This document shows positions 1 through 58,400 of a DNA stretch of 64,000 bases, in pieces. The stretch spans positions 39,090,911-39,154,910 of the forward strand of contig CM054151.1 of NCBI GenBank assembly GCA_028751875.1. The letters are read 5' to 3'. Both the position numbers and the translations under genes were made by a program. The notes beneath the pieces are model-generated. The model made no database searches and was not told where the DNA came from. It saw nothing but the letters and a program-made list of their open reading frames with translations. This stretch comes from Rapana venosa (lineage: Eukaryota; Mollusca; Gastropoda; Neogastropoda; Muricidae). The first letter of the stretch is position 1. The number at the start of each line of letters is the position of its first letter.

Positions 1-237
1 TGCTATACACTCCATCCCATCCCAGCCCAGCTGGTGCTAATTATAGCAAGAACTAACCACACTCGGACTTGGTAAATGGAAGGGGCATGCTAATTATGAC
101 ACAGGGCCCTAGACCTTTGACCGAGTTATGCTGGATATGGTGCTGTGGTGGAAATAGATATATAGATCTATGAATAGATAGATAAATTTATTCCTTCATT
201 GATGTGTCGGTGTGTGAATGTGATTTCGTTTTTGCAG

Positions 238-44855
<44,618 letters not shown>

Positions 44856-47800
44856 TGACATCAGATGTAGGAGTTGTGTGCTTGCGTTGTGGATCGTAAC
44901 TGCTTCTCTTCTCTTCTCTAAGTCTCCCACTCATTTGGATCAGAGAACAGAGAATTGCAAGTCAGTGGGAGGCAGTGGAGTCGGTGGCTTTTTTTTTTTA
45001 TTGTTCTTTTGTTGTTGGTGAAGACTGAGTCAGTATTGGGCACTCCTGACTGGAGTTCCCTTGTGATAGTTGTGCTGCTTTTTTTTTTTTCCTTCTAGGT
45101 AGTTGAGACAGTTTAACTTTGATTTATGGGTTTAATTTTTAGGGAGACTAGTGTAAATGGACCATACCTGGTGATATTTTTGGGAACGAATTTTTGTAAC
45201 TTTTTAGTTTTGAGAGTGTGTGATTATTTTGAATAGATTTTTGTTGTTGTCATGAGGAAATGTGGTCAGGGGACATGTGTGTTTGTCATTCAGACAGAAA
45301 GAGCAAGCCCTTGACCAGTGTCCAGGTTCACAGAGACAGGACAGGGGTCCAACAATCTTCAGATGTTGCTGTTTTGTTAGGCCAGCTTTCTGTGTGTAGA
45401 TTATTTTTGATTGCTAAGTGAATAAGTGCTGATGTATTGATCATAGAGATTTGGAGATTCAGTGATTTGAACCAGATTGTTACACTTTTTTAATTGTAGT
45501 TGTATGGGGTTTTGTGAGTCTGTCTTTTAAAATTTTTTTTTTATTTCAGCCTGTAGGGTTTGATCTGTCTCTGTGCCCAGTACTTACCTCTCCTTGGTAA
45601 GGTTTGGAGGGATAACAATAACGAAATTTTATTTTCTGAGAGTTTGCCAGTTTGTCTGTTTGCTTTTTTTTAAACGGGACGTTTATATGTGTGCTTTATT
45701 TGCTAAACTCATTGTAGTATTGTAAAGTATATATAATCAAAGTAGATTTCAAAGTCTGTATGAAATTCAGCCGACTCTTCCCAAGAGATGTGATACCATA
45801 CCCCCTTCCCCACACACACCTACAGTCCCCCTCCCACCCCCTGGCCCCATCTTCATTACCTCTAATTGCCTGTGAGAGTTGATTTTCTACATAGTCTTAC
45901 ATTTTGTCATGGGCAACTCACTCGCTGCAGTAGGTTCTTTTCTGTGTGCTTGCTGACTCTATGAACTGGGACTTGGTTTCTCTTCTTCATCCAAAGACTA
46001 GCACCCAGACAGAGGATAGAGACCAAAATCTTGATGTTTGATGAGATTCAAACCCCAGATCTACTGCCTTCTAGATGGGTGTGTTTACCTTTATGCCATG
46101 AAACTGGTTGTCAGGAAAGGTGTTTGAAGGATAGGGCGATAGGACTTTTTCAGCTGGCCTGCTTATTTTTAGTTCATATATCTTTTCTTTATGTAAGGAA
46201 GTGACATCCCTCATAGGGCCTCTGTGGTTGGTGGGGCTGTAAGCATCCAAATTGGATTGGAGAAGGGTTGGGGGTATTTTTTGATGAAATTGTTTTTATC
46301 AGCGATTGGTCACTGTTCATCACATGTCTAGATGTGATGTTTCCATCCTTTACTTTACTGTGGGGAATAGCCATTCCTCATCCCAGCTTTACTGTCCACA
46401 CAAATGCAACATTTCCCAGTGAAATGAGCCACTTTGCACCTGACCCACTTTTCTGCTAGGAGTGATTTAAGGCAGGTAGGAGTCAGGTTGTCGATTTTTA
46501 GATTTTGATTGGTTATAAAAGCTGTAAGCTTTCTTGTACTGAAGTATCAAGGCAGAATTATTTGCCTTCTGGAATGCAAAGATGATATGTTGTTTTTGAA
46601 TTCATTAGTTGTGTAGGGTTAACAATACATTGTTTTGAATTTATTTTTAGTTGTTGGGGGTTACGGTGGTATATTGTCAGTTGTGAATATAGGGTTAGGG
46701 TATGTTGGTAGTTGTGAATTATTTTGGAGGTATGTTTTTGCAAGATGACCAAGTTGAGTTTTGGAAAGGATCAATCATAGCAATGTGATTCATTCTTGAG
46801 AATCAGTTTGTTTGGCTTGCTTTGTGTTGAGTTGTGGTAATGAAAACTCTGAAATGGTCCTAATGTTCAGAAGACATTACTGATGTTGATGTTGAATGAG
46901 GTAAAGATTTTCTCTGTGACCCCAGAAAGAGTGGAATGTATGACTGAGGGTGGAGAGGAGAAAAGGAGGGATGAAAAGTGTTCAAACTTGAATGGCCTGA
47001 CACTAGCGATCATGAGTCTAAATCTACTGCCCAGTACAGTGTGTGGAAAGCTTTGTGAATGTGACTGTGGACGCAGCCAGACTGTGCTGTGTTTGGTGCT
47101 CTCTGCATTTGTGGGGTGAGGGTGTTTTCTGATGACTGCTGCTGTCTGCTCATAGGGATCAGAATCAGACTTGTGGTCCACATCTCTACGCTTGTGGTCA
47201 GTGTAGTGTGTCTTGTCCATACCTTCCTGCCCCAAACCATGCGATGTGCCCACTTAGATTGTTCTGGTGTGTGTGTGAAAGTCTGAAATCATTCAGATTA
47301 TTTCCAGATGGTGTGTGTGTGTGAATGACAACCTGGAGCATTATCATATTTTCTTGCCTGTTTTTCCAAATATGGGTACACGTTGTGTGCATATTGATGA
47401 TGTTGATAATATATTACCCTATAGCACAAGCTTGCAATGCTCCCCACTCCGTAAAATTGTTGTTTTGTGTGTGTGTGTGTGTGTGTGCGTGAGACATTGA
47501 AGAATGATTTTGGATGTAAGGGAGACAGAGAGAAATGTGAGGATTTGGCCAACACTTTCTTTCAGTTCCACAGTATTGCAAAAGTCTGTATGGGTTATTT
47601 TTGGGTGCAAAATGTCACCTGGTCTGTCCAGATACTCATGTCAAATGTAATAATAATGGGATTGACTACTGTGTGATAGCTTGTGGGAGTACTATGTTGA
47701 CAGTGTTTATAGTTTACAGAACAAAGTTGTGGTAGGCTGTTCATTTTTGTTGTTGAAAACTTGACCTGTGTGGAATGGCTACAGAAGGTTGTAGATCTCC

Positions 47801-48439
47801 ACAGGGATGTAGAAAGGTGGCGAAATCTAGTGGTAGTTTGTGGATTTCCTACAGACGACAGCAGCGGTGGAGACAGGTGAGATGGATGTGGATTACTTTG
47901 GTCAGTATTGACTTAAAGGTGGACGACACTGGTATTTAAAATATTATGCTGCATTCTGCTTTTAAAATGGGAAATTGGCACTGCTTCAGACAAGTAAATT
48001 GAATGTAGATTGGATTTTTTGTTTATTTACTTTTTTTCCTGTATCAGAAAATAGAAAGTCTCTTCCTTTTTTGTGTGATGTACATCTTTTCCTTGTTCTC
48101 TCATCCTTCCCAGAAATCTACTTTTGAATATTTTGTTTTCTGAACTGCAGGGATCATATTGATCTCCTTGTTGTTGTGGGCTTACATACTATGTGTTTTG
48201 TGACCAAGTTTGCGAGTTTTGTCTCCCTCTGTGATCTGCTGTTCCCGCCTGTGTGAATAGCCCCCTGTAACTTTCCACATGGTTAAATGCTCACACCAGC
48301 ACTTTGATTTGATTTCATCCTAAAGAGGCTGTGGTGGTTTTCAAGCTGCTTTTCTTATTGAGCAAGTGTGGTTTGGAAGAAAGTTCAAGATTTTCCTCTT
48401 TTGGGGGAGTTTTGTGTTGACTGTTAACAAGTAGCTTAT

Positions 48440-48745
48440 GACTTGTTAAAGAAGTGATATGTATGATTTGGTATCAGTATAGAAGTAATGTTTGACTTGG
48501 TAAAGAAAGTGATGTATGACTTGGTAAATGACTGGGTAAAGAAGCGATGTATGACTTGGTAAATGACTGGGTAAAGAAACGATGTATGACTTGGTAAAGA
48601 AGCGATGTATGACTTGGTAAATGACTGGGTAAAGAAACGATGTATGACTTGGTAAAGAAGCGATGTATGACTTGGTAAATGACTTGGTAAATAAGTGATG
48701 TATGACTTGGTAAATGACTGGGTAAAGAAATGGTATATACTTTTG
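48440..48745 (+). repeat. minisatellite in the ATP13A2 3' region
   Basis: 'gcgatgtatgacttggtaaa' alternates with 'tgactgggtaaagaa' in 35- and 56-base steps, about 7 copies. The - strand open frame across it is a repeat artefact. Confidence 0.9.
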
Positions 48746-51700
48746 CAAAGAACTTATTACAATTCTGTCTGTATGCAGCATGTCTATGAAAATGGAGTAT
48801 TCACCCAAAAAAAAAAGAAAAAGAAAAAAAAGGAAGTATGACTTGTCACACAGCATATTTTTGTCAGCTCTGTATTCACTGTAAAAGAGGTAGTGAATGA
48901 CTCCTTTCCCCTGTGCCAGTTCTGTGTTCAGTCTCCAAAACTTAATAGTTTGCTTGTGCCAACTGAAAATCTCTCTCACATTCCTTGTAGGTTTTTGTGA
49001 AGTGTTGGGGTGCGGTAGTGGGGTACACACGAAGGGCTGTGCTGCTCCTCTGGTCAGTGACAAGTCCTCAAGGCTTGAAAACCTAGTCTTCGCTTTGCAT
49101 TGCAGAATTTCAAGGTGCTCGTCATCTTTCTAGTGAAGGTTTAATTTTTTCCCCCTTAAGTCTCTCCTGTTATTCTGAATTCAAATATATTTTGTTAAAA
49201 AATATTAACACAAAAACAAAAATGTGTGTAATGGCGTTCACTGTTAAAACGTAAAAATGTCTGGATTTCACCAAATCCTCTGGCCTGCGATGTTATTGAG
49301 CTCTGTATTCAAGCTTCTGATTTCAGTCTTTGGCTTTTTTTTCTTCGTACAAATCATTCGTTTGATGGTATTTTTTGTATGGTAGTTATTCTCCTCTCCA
49401 TTTTTGTTGTTTTTGTTTTAGGATTTTTGGTGCAAATAATTATCTTGTCAAAATTTCTTGGGTAAAAATCTTTCTCTTACCAGAATTTCACTTGTTTTCA
49501 TTATAGGGTCATTTGGATTCCTACTGGCTATTATATCTGTTGAGAACATTCTTAGATTATTCAGCCTTTGTTTCTTCTTCCATTTTCTGGGTATTCTCTT
49601 TGTGTGTGTGTACACAAGTGGAGATTATGACTACATCATCACAGTTGCAAGCATTTTGCCTTGCTGATGGTAATGCTTTGTGCTCCAAGTGATTCAGTGA
49701 ATAAACAGCAGAGTCCAATGTCTCACCACTTATTGTCACTGTGGTGTGGTGTTTGCAGTGATCTCCAGATGTCTGCCCTTACACCTGTCTTTTAAATTTT
49801 ATTTTATCTTAGGTGAAATGTTTTTGGCATTCATGCTCTGAACCTTCCATTGCTGTGAGAGAATAAAAACCATTCTTTGCAGTATTGAGGAGAGAGTGTG
49901 TGGCTGACAAGAACTGGAGTGATTGTGTGGGTAAGGGACAAGATTGACTTCAACACAGAATGTCTATCTGCAGCACAAGGAATCTTTTTTTCCTCTATAG
50001 TTGTTATCAGAGAGTTTGTCATAATCAGTTTCATACTTCATTGCACAGACTGTCATTTTGTCTATTTTGATCCTGCAGTGTATGGTGATGTCCACTGTGA
50101 TATTCTTTGCCTTCCCTCTCCCCTTCCTGTATCCTGATTCTCCCAGTGTGTACTGGGTACACTGACTTCATGCTTTCAATAAGGATTGTGCTGTTTGTTG
50201 GCTGTACAGGTTGGGGGGGTTGTTGAACGATATATCCTGTGTTAGTTTCATGCTAGAGAGGGATGTGTTGTTTATATTGCCTCTGAGTTCATGGGTACGG
50301 TTCTATTGAGAGACTCTTTTCTTCTTCTTTTAAATTAAAAAACAACAATCAACTTTTGAGAAACTCAGATTATGGATTATGTTGATGATTGTAGGGTGAA
50401 ATTGTATTGCCTTAATTTATCCTTTTGTGTGTGTGTTGTGTTGTGTTGTGTGTGTGTGTAGCAGATTAAGCATGAACTTTTAATATTCAGTGTGCAAGCC
50501 ATGGGTATTGATCACACTCCCAGTTTATTTGGGGGCAAATATCTGTGACCATTGGCCCATTCTGACACAAAGGAAATGCCAGGGCAACTGTTGTTAGTAC
50601 AATACATGGGATGTGTTCCCTGGAAATAAATGCCTTCATAACATGTCAACATGGACTGGGGGGCCTACACCTTGGGTCAAAGTTGAGAGGAGAACACAGC
50701 TGCATGTGACCAAGACGACATGCCAAGTGCAATGATGATTATTTTGTTGTGGTGTGTACATAATATTGCTGTGTAACGATGCTCCCCTTTAGTGCTGCAG
50801 AAATGTCATATATTTTCCAAACATTTTTTGTAACCATAATATGATCTATGACACATACATTTTTTTTTAAACAAATGATCTGTTCTGGTTTTCCAAAAAG
50901 TATTTTTAAAAAACAAAAAAAACTCCTTCATGATACCAAGACAGAATCTTGTGTATGCCAAGAAAAGTACAGGAAAGCTGTAGAGGATAAGAGATTATGT
51001 GATCATGAACCCAGCACAACAGCAGTTGTCATATTCTAAAAGCTTGCAAAACACACCTGTTTGCTGTGGCCTAGCTCCTAAACACAAGACTGGGCACAGA
51101 ACTGTCTGAAGGCAGTAGTGAGGCCAGGACAGACTCAGGGCCATCACACATCAGGCAGCAAGGCCCTCGCCTCCCTTGAGGAGTGCAGCAGCTATGTTTC
51201 GAGTTTCTAAGGCTGGAATGCTGTGAAATGAATAGTAAGTCTCCATCACAATAATAGACCCAATATGCCATGCCATATCTGTTCTTTGGGATGTACGCAA
51301 CATCAAATCAAATCAAATCTGAAAAATCAAAAGGTTCAGAGGCATGCATCTACAGATCCTGCTTTAAAAAAAAGTTTGTTTTTAAAAGATCAATCAAGTT
51401 TGTACAAAATTTGTAGTTGTTCACTTTGTTGATAAATCAAATGAAATACATTCAAGAACAAACTGGCATGCTATCTTTACAGTGATCCTTGTTATAGAAG
51501 AAGAGAGAAAGATGAATGTACCTAAGGGTTAAAAGATTAACGTACCTCGGGGATTCTTTATTTGGCCACATGAACTGTCAGCTCAGCAAAATGAGGAGAA
51601 CAAATCAACAATATCTTCTGTAAGCATGAACTGTACATGTTGCATCAAGGGCATTATGTTCTGGAATAAGATACAATACAACACTGACTCATGTTTCCTT

Positions 51701-52184
51701 ATTGTGCTGTTTTAGGTTTTTAAAAGGTCAGGTATGAGAATTTTCCACCTTTTGTGTGTGTTGTCTCTCTCTCTCCTGTCTCTGTTGTCTCCTGTCTCTG
51801 TCTTTCTGTCTTTCTCTTCATGTGTCTGTCTGACTCTTTGTGTGTCTCTTTCCTTTCAAAAAAGGAGAAGTGCTGTGGACTGGACTATTAAGTTCCAGTG
51901 CAGGTGGTAAGCATTTTTGGACTTCATCAATGAAAGCCACATGAAATGCTAATGCACACAGGATCATTTCATAACTGGGAATCAGTGTTTGCAGTGCGAG
52001 TGTTGTACCTGTACCCTTGTTCACAAAGTGTCTGTGAGTAAGAAACAACATGCAGTGTACATAATTCAGAGACAGAACAAAAAGGGATCAAACTCGGCAA
52101 ATCTTTTAAACAAAAACTTGTGTATTATATCCAAAATCTGGGTATCCGGCGTCATTTTCAGACGTCCAAATGCACCAAGTCTTC

Positions 52185-52325
52185 AGCTTCTAGGGGCAGA
52201 GCCCCCTGACCCCTGCCAAGGACCTTGCTCCTGGACTCCACTGGAGGTCTAGGTCACCCCCTGACCCCTGCCAAGGACCTTGCTCCTGGACCCCACTGGA
52301 GGTCTAGGTCACCCCCAGACCCCCG
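52185..52325 (+). repeat. tandem duplication, about 60 bp
   Basis: 'ccctgacccctgccaaggac' and 'cactggaggtctaggtcacc' occur twice in a row, followed by a third partial copy. Confidence 0.9.
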
Positions 52326-53151
52326 CCACAGTTTCCTCCTTTTTGACTTTTTTAATTCTCATCTCATCTCTGAGAATGCACAGTCATGCTTCATTTAGCT
52401 GAGTGTGGAATTAGGACTTAACTGTCATTTAAAAAAAAAAATTCTTTCAGTTATACTTCAAAGATTTGTTTCTTTGTTCTACTTGCCCCTCCATTATTTT
52501 AATTGAAAAACAACAAACAAATCAGGTATACAATTCTCCAACCATAATGGTTTATCGTGTCATATCTGAGTCTGTCTCATCTTTAGGATTGGTGCTCTGC
52601 ATTGTGGTGCCCATATCTCTTCCTGAGAAAGAAAGATAGAGACAGGGAGTGATGTGCGTGAATGTGAAAGCAGAAGACGTGGATTATGGTTTGGATAAGA
52701 TGTCGATGCTTTGGACTGTATGGCGGTGAGAAGAAACAGCAGGAGTCTGAACATTTGTGAAATTTGTATACTGATGTACGTATGTCTAAACTATGTTTGT
52801 GTGTCTAAACTGAGTATATTGATATGTGTGTGTGTGTGTGTGCACATGTGCACCAAGCATGTGTGTACTTTTGCTGTACAAAAACTGTCTATGCTGCAAC
52901 AAGTATTCTTGTTGTGCTTTTGTTCTTGCATGCATAATGCCATCCCAGCTTTTGACTCGTTCCCCTTTGCCACACATTCTACTCATCCAAGAGACTGACT
53001 ACACAGAAACCTGCTATGCTCTTGTGGTGTGAATGGCTGTTGAACAAATGGCCGCAGTTGAGGAGAGAAAACCCTGCTGTTTCATCCACCAGTGATGCTG
53101 TGATCAACAAATGACTGTTTAAGGCCATGTGCAAGCAGTTGTTATGTCTTC

Positions 53152-53186
<35 letters not shown>

Positions 53187-54375
53187 CTGTTAACAGCACT
53201 TTGTTACATCATATCCTGTCTGTTATATCATATCTGTTCTCATCTGTTTCTGCTTCTCTCCTTTCCAACCACAATGTGCCTTCAAAGTCAATGAGCCTAT
53301 ACTAAATATCTGCTTTAATGTCAGGTATTATATATGATTAATGTGTGTAAGAATGATACCATTATATATGTAGTTTGTTTAGGATTGTAATGATGCAGTA
53401 TAAAAATCATTTGTGATACTAGATGTATTCTATTAAGGACTTCAGTGGTGCAGTTTAAGTTATTCATTCATCTGTATTAAAAAAAAAAAAAAGCTTTTGC
53501 AAGTGCCTCCAGCAGCAGAAGAGTTTGTGGTGGACACATTGTGTTCTTGTGTCCTGATATCACTGGATGAGGCACATGTGTGGAATTTGACCTGGAGGCC
53601 CAAAAAGAGAGGGGATGTGTTTTGTCCGTAGTGATTTGTCAGAGTACTGCTCCTTGTGTATATTTTGTAGATATGAGGGGCTGGTTATCAGTGACCTTTA
53701 TTTTGATTTTATTCATTTCTGTTTTGTTTTTGTTTTGGTAGTCTGTTTACTGGATTATTTCTTTATCGATCAATCTATTTATTCATTGCATGTACACTGT
53801 GGGGTTTCAGTTTTCAAAACAAAACTGGAAATGCTTGATTATATGTTTGTTCACTGTAAGTGAGCTGGAAATGTACTGTCATGTGTGTGTGGTGTATGTG
53901 TGTTTGCGTGTGTGTGTGTGAGATCGAGGGGGAGAGAGAGAGAGATGTGCCTAATTAAAATCGTAGTATTATTTATACAGGTGAACAATGTTAACCATAG
54001 AGGGCCAATTTGTACTGCGATTATGTGGATCTAATAAATTCTCATACAAAGCGTCATCCATGTATTTGTCAAACCAAAAACTACTTACTGCACTTTGTCC
54101 TTGTTTTCTTTTTTGCCAATGGATCTTTTGATTATTTTTCCTGCGCAGTGAAAGACGTGTTGCAATGCACATGCATACACTTCAGGAAGTGTGTGGGCCT
54201 CTTATGAATAGACAAGGTGCGTAATATCTTATTTTTTGTTCTAATGATATGATTTCAGAGGGCTGTTGTAAAGGTTTTGACTAATGGGAAGTGTGACCAT
54301 TAATTGTTCACATGTAATATTTCATTTTGTCAAAATAAACTTTACCAATTTTCATACTTGTGTTTTTTGGCATCA

Positions 54376-54410
<35 letters not shown>

Positions 54411-55298
54411 TAGAGAGAGAGCATGTGTTTGTGTGAATTGTTTGCCAGTTACACACACACACATACACACTTGAAAATGGCCTTACAAAACTGCTATCAT
54501 GTTCACTCTGGATGCGTTATGGACATTCATGATGGCGTTAGAAGCTTCTTCACTCTCTCACTAGGTATGTTGAATCAAAGTGAAAATTTGAAACATTTGA
54601 TTCATACCAGAATTAAAGTTACTTCAAGGATTTTAAAAATCTATTTTATGCCAATTTGGACACGTGGGTCATATGAACTGCTACAGTGAACTATGTGTAT
54701 CTGTTGCATCTGCACATACAAGCACACACTCAGCAGATACCTTTGTGAAACTTTTTTTTTTTCAAATGTACATGTGGTCTCTTCACTTCAGAATTGTACA
54801 TGTATGTGCATACTTTCCAGAACTGTACATGTATGTGCGCACTTTTAACTTACATGCACATACACACTTTTCACTTCAGAATTGCAGAATACATTAACTT
54901 CAGAACTTATATGTACATACTCACTTTCCACTTCAGAATTGTAGAATATGATTGTCTGTAGTCACAACTAAAATCATAACTCTGAATATTTCCACATTAT
55001 CTCTTGCAACACACACACACATAATATTCAGTAGACATGCACACATTATCACATATCGGTGAAAGCACATACATCAAAACACAAATGTCTTCATGTACAC
55101 ACACATACGCAGTATCTGTCTGACTTTGATACACACAGGGAATGATCCACACAAGCAATCGAGCGCACACACACACACACATGCACACATACACTACCTC
55201 CCTCTCCTCCCTTCTTTCTTTCTCCACACATCAATATACACAAGACACCCAGAGCCAGGCAAAAACAAAACCACCAACCAAGCAACCAAGCAGAACTG

Positions 55299-55418
55299 CT
55301 ACAACGTGTCTGGCCCCACAGTGGGTCTGATGGGCCGAGGGGTCAGTGGTCCACTGCTGGCCGTGCTGCCCCCTCCACAAGCAGGACACAGGAACCCAGG
55401 GTCTGCCTTCAGGTTGCT
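55299..55418 (-). CDS. PEX2: PEX2 last exon: end of RING, C-terminus
   Basis: Acceptor (- strand TTTCAG) lies just right of 55418; the stop TAG is at 55301-55299. It encodes SNLKADPGFLCPACGGG and a Ser/Pro-rich tail ending PDTL. CPAC supplies the last two zinc ligands. Confidence 0.88.
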   Translation of the reverse strand, partial: SNLKADPGFLCPACGGGSTASSGPLTPRPIRPTVGPDTL

Positions 55419-58400
55419 CTGAAACACAGTGCAGGACTCAGTTGGGATGGAGTCACCTTGGTTCCTTCCCCTTTGCAAGTGTTGTGGCATGTGCTATTTA
55501 TAGAAGCATCAATCCACTGTTCTAGGCTTCTTTTGCTTGGTTCAGACTCGAGGCCCTGTGTCTACTTCTTTGTGCTTGCGTTCATATCATGATGATGGAA
55601 GCCATAGTCGAGTGGTTAAGACTGTTTGACTTCAATTTCATGGTCCATGAAGTCGTGGGTTCGAATCTTGGTGGTGTCTGGTAAATTAAGGGTAGGCGTT
55701 TTTACAATCTCCTGGGTCAACTTCAAGTGCAGACCTGCTAGTGCCTTAATTCTCTTCATATATATTACACTTGCAGAGGGTCAGATATGCACACTAAAGA
55801 TCGTGTAATTCATATCAGCATTCGGAGGGTTACAGAAACACAAAGCTACCCAGCATATATCCCCGAAGTCAGAATGTGGCTACCTTTCATCCAGCCCCGT
55901 GTGTACGCAGTTTTGTCAATTTTGTCATCCGTTCCCTCACCCATCTCCCTGCCCACCCCCAAAAATCCCATATGCAAAATCTAACCATTGGTGAACCTTG
56001 GAGCTCTAGCCAAGGAATAAAAAAAAAAGGTCACAACAACATGCCTGAAGTGTTCACAGCCTCTTCATGGAGGCCAACATTTCCTACTGCTCTGGTTGCA
56101 TTTTATTCTTAAGAGTATTTCAGAAACCGGAGATAAAACATGTCTATCTTGTTGCGCACTGGTTGTGCTCATGTTGGTTACAGACAAGCCTGCCACATGT
56201 GGACTGAAGGAAACATAAAGAAAAGCACAAAGAGAAAATGGAGGACATCATAAAATGTACAATGCAAATAAAACAATGAAAATGTCCTGTGTGTGGGTTT
56301 ACATAGCACATTCACCATGAGGGTCTAAAAAAGAAATCTACTAGATACTTACAAAAGCATCCACATACACAACACCACCACCACCACCACCACACCACAC
56401 CACACCACACATACCACACAGAAAAAACCTATTTCAGATGCAAATGCAACCTGTATGAAAACACCCTGGAGAATTTCTTTTAAAACCCCCACCACGACAA
56501 CAGAGTTATGAAACTTAGGCCACTAAAAAGGCAAAGGTAAAGGAGTCCAATGATCTATGCCATCATTAGGGAGCAAGGTGTCCGACTCCAAGACTTCAGC
56601 TTCTCTACAGGCCAGAATATTGAGGGCAGTGACCGTCTTCTCTCCCTTGTTGCTTTACTTCCCTGTCCCTAAAGAAGACACGTGCCCATTTACAGCTGGA
56701 TGAAGTGTTGGACTGTACTGAAGCCAAGGCACATGAAGGGTCACCTATCTGTGAAGTAAAAGCAGTCATCTCTGCTTCACTTTAGCTTGGGGAGAACAAG
56801 CGTTCTGACCACTGAGCTATCCCTAAGCTATGTACTTCCCTTGGTAAGTAGTATGCCTACAAACAAACAAGAATGAACAACATCTCCCCCCCCCCCCCTT
56901 CCCAACCCCCCTCCCAAAAAAAAACACACACAAAAAAACCACCCAAAAACTCACAGCAATGCAGAAATAGCAGAAGACATGACGGCAGCCAATGCCATGG
57001 GGATGAATGGGCCAATCCCCACACACCACACAGGTCATCAGGTCGGCACGGCTGCGCTGTTGGCTGCCATCTTGTGGAGACTGTTTGCGGGGAGCTAGCC
57101 ACCGCACCGCTGTGTTCTTGATGCGCTGAATGCTGATCAGGGGCAGCAGGAAGAGGAGCAACTCCTGTTTGGCCAATGTTGTGGATGACAAAAATAAAAT
57201 AAACTGTAGCACTGCTGATAAGAAAACCTCCCATTAACAACACCCTCAAAGGTGTTTGAAACATGATAAAGGCAAACTCTTTTGAGTAAGTTTTCTTCAA
57301 TGTCATCTCATATATCACTGCTGACATTGGTTATCTTTCAATAATTTATTCAAAATAAGTCCTTTATTACATATTTCAATCAAAGTTGCTAAACATAACA
57401 CTGAGATATAAGGCACTGGGTCACAACTTCAGCCAAAATATGGGAAGAATTTGAAATAAGACACATTTAATTTTGCACACAACTGTAAGAATGATTTTCA
57501 GCAATCTCCAAAGAAACCATTGCAAGCTTTTGAAAAGTCCAACTGCCTTGCTTTGCATACAGCCATTCTGGCACGGTCAGTTCTTTCTTCTAACTGAAAG
57601 CCAGCAAGCTTTGGTCTCTGAAAATAATTAATTGATTGAAAATGAAAAAAACACCCAAACAAAACAGTTCACTTGGTTTTCTGCTATCTCATACTTACAG
57701 AAAATCCATGCCACAACAGCTCTCTGGTCATGTAGTCAAAGCTGACCTGCAACACACAGCAGCGGTCAAATTCCTTATTTTCTATTTTATACAATGTACA
57801 AAAGAAGGAAGGTAGCAGAACGGTTAAGACGTTCACCTGCCTAACAAGTAAACTGTGAAGTTCTGCGTTTGATTCCCAGCCATGCCCTTTCTTCAGATTT
57901 GATGAGAAAATCAAACTGAGTGTCAAAGTCCTGTGGATAAGACTATAAACTGAGGCCCCTCATGCAAATACACAGAACATCTTGTGCCAGTAGGAATGGA
58001 TGACAATTTTTTTTAAAACAACATGCACGCAGGTGTCATGTTTAGACACCATCCCCAAAGTTGGAATGTGGCTTTCTAAATGGTGGTGGTGTGGTAGGAG
58101 GTGAGGCGGGGGGAGGGGGAAGGGAAGGCAGATGCAGATGCCCAAAAATCTCACCATTGGTGAACCTTGTAGCTCCAGCTGAGGAACAAAAAATATGCAT
58201 AGTGTACAATCACCAGGGTGATTGTTTTCTTTCTTTTTCTCATGGAAGAGAAATAGTTCACAGACCATCATCAGTCATATTTCTTTATAAATCCACTCTT
58301 TTACATTTAAAAAAAAAAGTCTCAGTAGCTGTATATAATGGGGTTGCGATAAACATCAGAAAACTCTCAACACTGCATCCCAATGAAAAATAAATTGTTC

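Larger units (their letters stand above)
44856..55298. other. shared 3' region between convergent ATP13A2 and PEX2; 3' UTRs, no other gene seen
   Basis: 10.4 kb between stop codons. It holds a 35-55-bp repeat (48440-48740), a tandem duplication (52185-52325), CA/GT microsatellites (about 47465-47490, 53155-53185, 54375-54395 and 55160-55182) and unique-looking A/T-rich sequence. + strand AATAAA sites lie at 49700, 49862 and 54334; - strand candidates (TTTATT on +) lie at 53698, 53708 and 53778. Which are used cannot be told from sequence. No conserved coding segment was recognised. Confidence 0.55.

Noticed and set aside
49700..54339. A definite poly-A site for ATP13A2
   Set aside because: Several AATAAA strings occur in an A/T-rich region; none can be preferred without transcript ends.
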